Part shown: positions 4,725-5,738 of the stretch, in pieces
How the letters are laid out: each line of letters starts with the position of its first letter
Numbering within the stretch: the stretch's first letter is position 1
Assembly: GCA_900551155.1 (NCBI GenBank)
Contig: URVA01000094.1
Location: forward strand, 1-5,738
Direction: 5' to 3'
Source: an uncultured Eggerthella sp.
Lineage (GTDB): Bacteria > Actinomycetota > Coriobacteriia > Coriobacteriales > Eggerthellaceae
DNA length: 5,738 nt
Notes under the pieces: generated by a model
What the model saw: the letters and a program-made list of their open reading frames with translations, nothing else
What the model was told of the DNA's origin: nothing
Databases searched by the model: none
Program-made: the position numbers and the translations under genes

Positions 4725-5738
4725 ATGACGCATAAAACATGTGGAGAATTGTTTGCGGGAATCGACTGCACGATTATTGGTAATCCCGACGAACCCATTT
4801 CTGGTATTGCATACCGTAGTGACGCAGTACGTCCTGGTGATGCGTTTTGTTGCATAGTGGGACTAAAAGCTGATGGTCATTCCTTTGCACAAGACGCAAT
4901 TGATCGCGGCGCGCGTGTATTGATTGTGGAACGTAAGGTGTATTTAGCTGATGCGACTGATGTTACCGAAGTTGTCGTAAAAGATTCGCGCAAGGCGATG
5001 GCACGTCTTGCTTCTCGTTTTTATGGCAATCCTTCAGAAGCATTTTCACTGGTAGGGGTAACGGGCACCAATGGTAAAACCACTACCACGTATTTGGTTA
5101 ACCATATAGCTCAGGTACTCGGAAATAAAACAGGCCTTATTGGTACTGTTGGTATTGAAATCGATGGCGAACATCGTCCTTCTTCTCATACCACTCCCGA
5201 GTCTCCAGATTTGCAGCAATTATTTGCCATGATGCGCGATGAAAGTTGCGGTGTGGTATCTATGGAAGTAAGTTCGCATGCGCTTGATCTGGAACGCACG
5301 TGGGCAACAAAGTTCGCGGTTACGGCATTTACAAACCTGACGCAAGATCATCTTGATTACCACAAAACCTTCGAGGCTTATTTTGCTGCAAAAGCTCGTT
5401 TATTCTCTAAGGATTACCCAGCAAAGCGCGTTATCAATATTGATAGCACTTGGGGCAAAGAACTCCTGAAGCGTACTTCTGCAAATGAGGACATTATTAT
5501 TACGACTGGATTTGATCCTTCTGCTCAAATTCATCCTATCGACGTTGAATATGGTGCCGCTTCAACACATGTAGTTCTTTCTGTTCGCGGCTCCCAAGTA
5601 GAAGTAACGTATCCGCTGGTTGGTCGTTTTAATGTAGAAAATGTAATGACCGCTTTTGGTGTGGCTCTTCAATTGGGTTATTCTTCAAGCGCTATTGTTG
5701 AAGCATTGCGCGATGTTCCTGCAGTGCCAGGCCGTCTT
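4725..5738 (+). CDS. murE: UDP-MurNAc-tripeptide ligase MurE, 5' part
   Basis: MurE is the cytoplasmic ATP-dependent ligase that adds the third residue (meso-diaminopimelate or L-lysine) to UDP-MurNAc-L-Ala-D-Glu. The frame is open from the ATG at 4725 to the window edge (338 codons; about 150 more are expected). Seen are the N-terminal UDP-substrate domain (about 1-105, with GIAYRSDAVRPGDAF at 27-41), the ATP loop GVTGTNGKTTT (111-121), HTTPES (155-160), MEVSSHAL (180-187), and FTNLTQDHLDYH (202-213). AAKARLF (221-227) follows; its Lys223 is the likely carbamylated lysine. GRFNVEN (300-306) and PGRL (335-338) begin the boundary with the C-terminal domain. That domain, which carries the motif that selects diaminopimelate or lysine, is outside the window, so the substrate cannot be decided. 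The ribosome site GAGG (4716-4719) overlaps the ftsI stop codon, suggesting coupling. Confidence 0.95.
   Translation, partial: MTHKTCGELFAGIDCTIIGNPDEPISGIAYRSDAVRPGDAFCCIVGLKADGHSFAQDAIDRGARVLIVERKVYLADATDVTEVVVKDSRKAMARLASRFYGNPSEAFSLVGVTGTNGKTTTTYLVNHIAQVLGNKTGLIGTVGIEIDGEHRPSSHTTPESPDLQQLFAMMRDESCGVVSMEVSSHALDLERTWATKFAVTAFTNLTQDHLDYHKTFEAYFAAKARLFSKDYPAKRVINIDSTWGKELLKRTSANEDIIITTGFDPSAQIHPIDVEYGAASTHVVLSVRGSQVEVTYPLVGRFNVENVMTAFGVALQLGYSSSAIVEALRDVPAVPGRL

Overview
This window is the 5' half of a bacterial division and cell wall (dcw) cluster. All genes lie on the + strand in the order xer recombinase (3' end only), a 460-bp non-coding region, mraZ, rsmH (mraW), an ftsL-like gene, ftsI (class B PBP) and murE (5' part only). 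The small intergenic gaps (17, 48, 6 and 7 nt) and the run of same-strand genes from mraZ onward point to one operon. The moderate GC content, a two-cysteine-pair (CxC...CxC) RsmH, a PBP with a long Arg/Ser/His-rich cytoplasmic tail, and the MurE N-terminal sequence fit an actinobacterium. My best guess is class Coriobacteriia (Eggerthella/Cryptobacterium-like); this comes from memory of family sequences, not from a search.

Layout: 1-523 holds the catalytic domain of a XerD-type tyrosine recombinase with all six active-site residues. 524-983 is non-coding. It contains a 7-bp hairpin, a probable intrinsic terminator, and an unusually extended set of GTGGG-type repeats that look like MraZ boxes. 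These boxes form two clusters read on the - strand (613-628 and 745-783) and one on the + strand (864-932). The + strand cluster runs into a good sigma70-like promoter (TTGCAA-17 bp-TAAAAT, 920-948) just upstream of mraZ. 984-1409 is mraZ, starting at a GTG behind a clear Shine-Dalgarno; 1427-2395 is rsmH; 2444-2908 is a short single-pass membrane protein of the FtsL/DivIC type; 2915-4717 is the septal transpeptidase; 4725-5738 is the first 338 codons of murE.

How it works together: MraZ is a DNA-binding regulator that in other bacteria represses its own operon through repeats next to the mraZ promoter. RsmH methylates 16S rRNA. FtsL and FtsI belong to the septal peptidoglycan synthesis complex. 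MurE adds the third amino acid of the peptidoglycan stem peptide in the cytoplasm.

I found no exotic new system. The genes are conserved and intact as far as they are visible. The part most worth a second look is the regulatory region between xer and mraZ: phased boxes in both orientations, some far from the promoter, plus a tiny hydrophobic ORF after xer.
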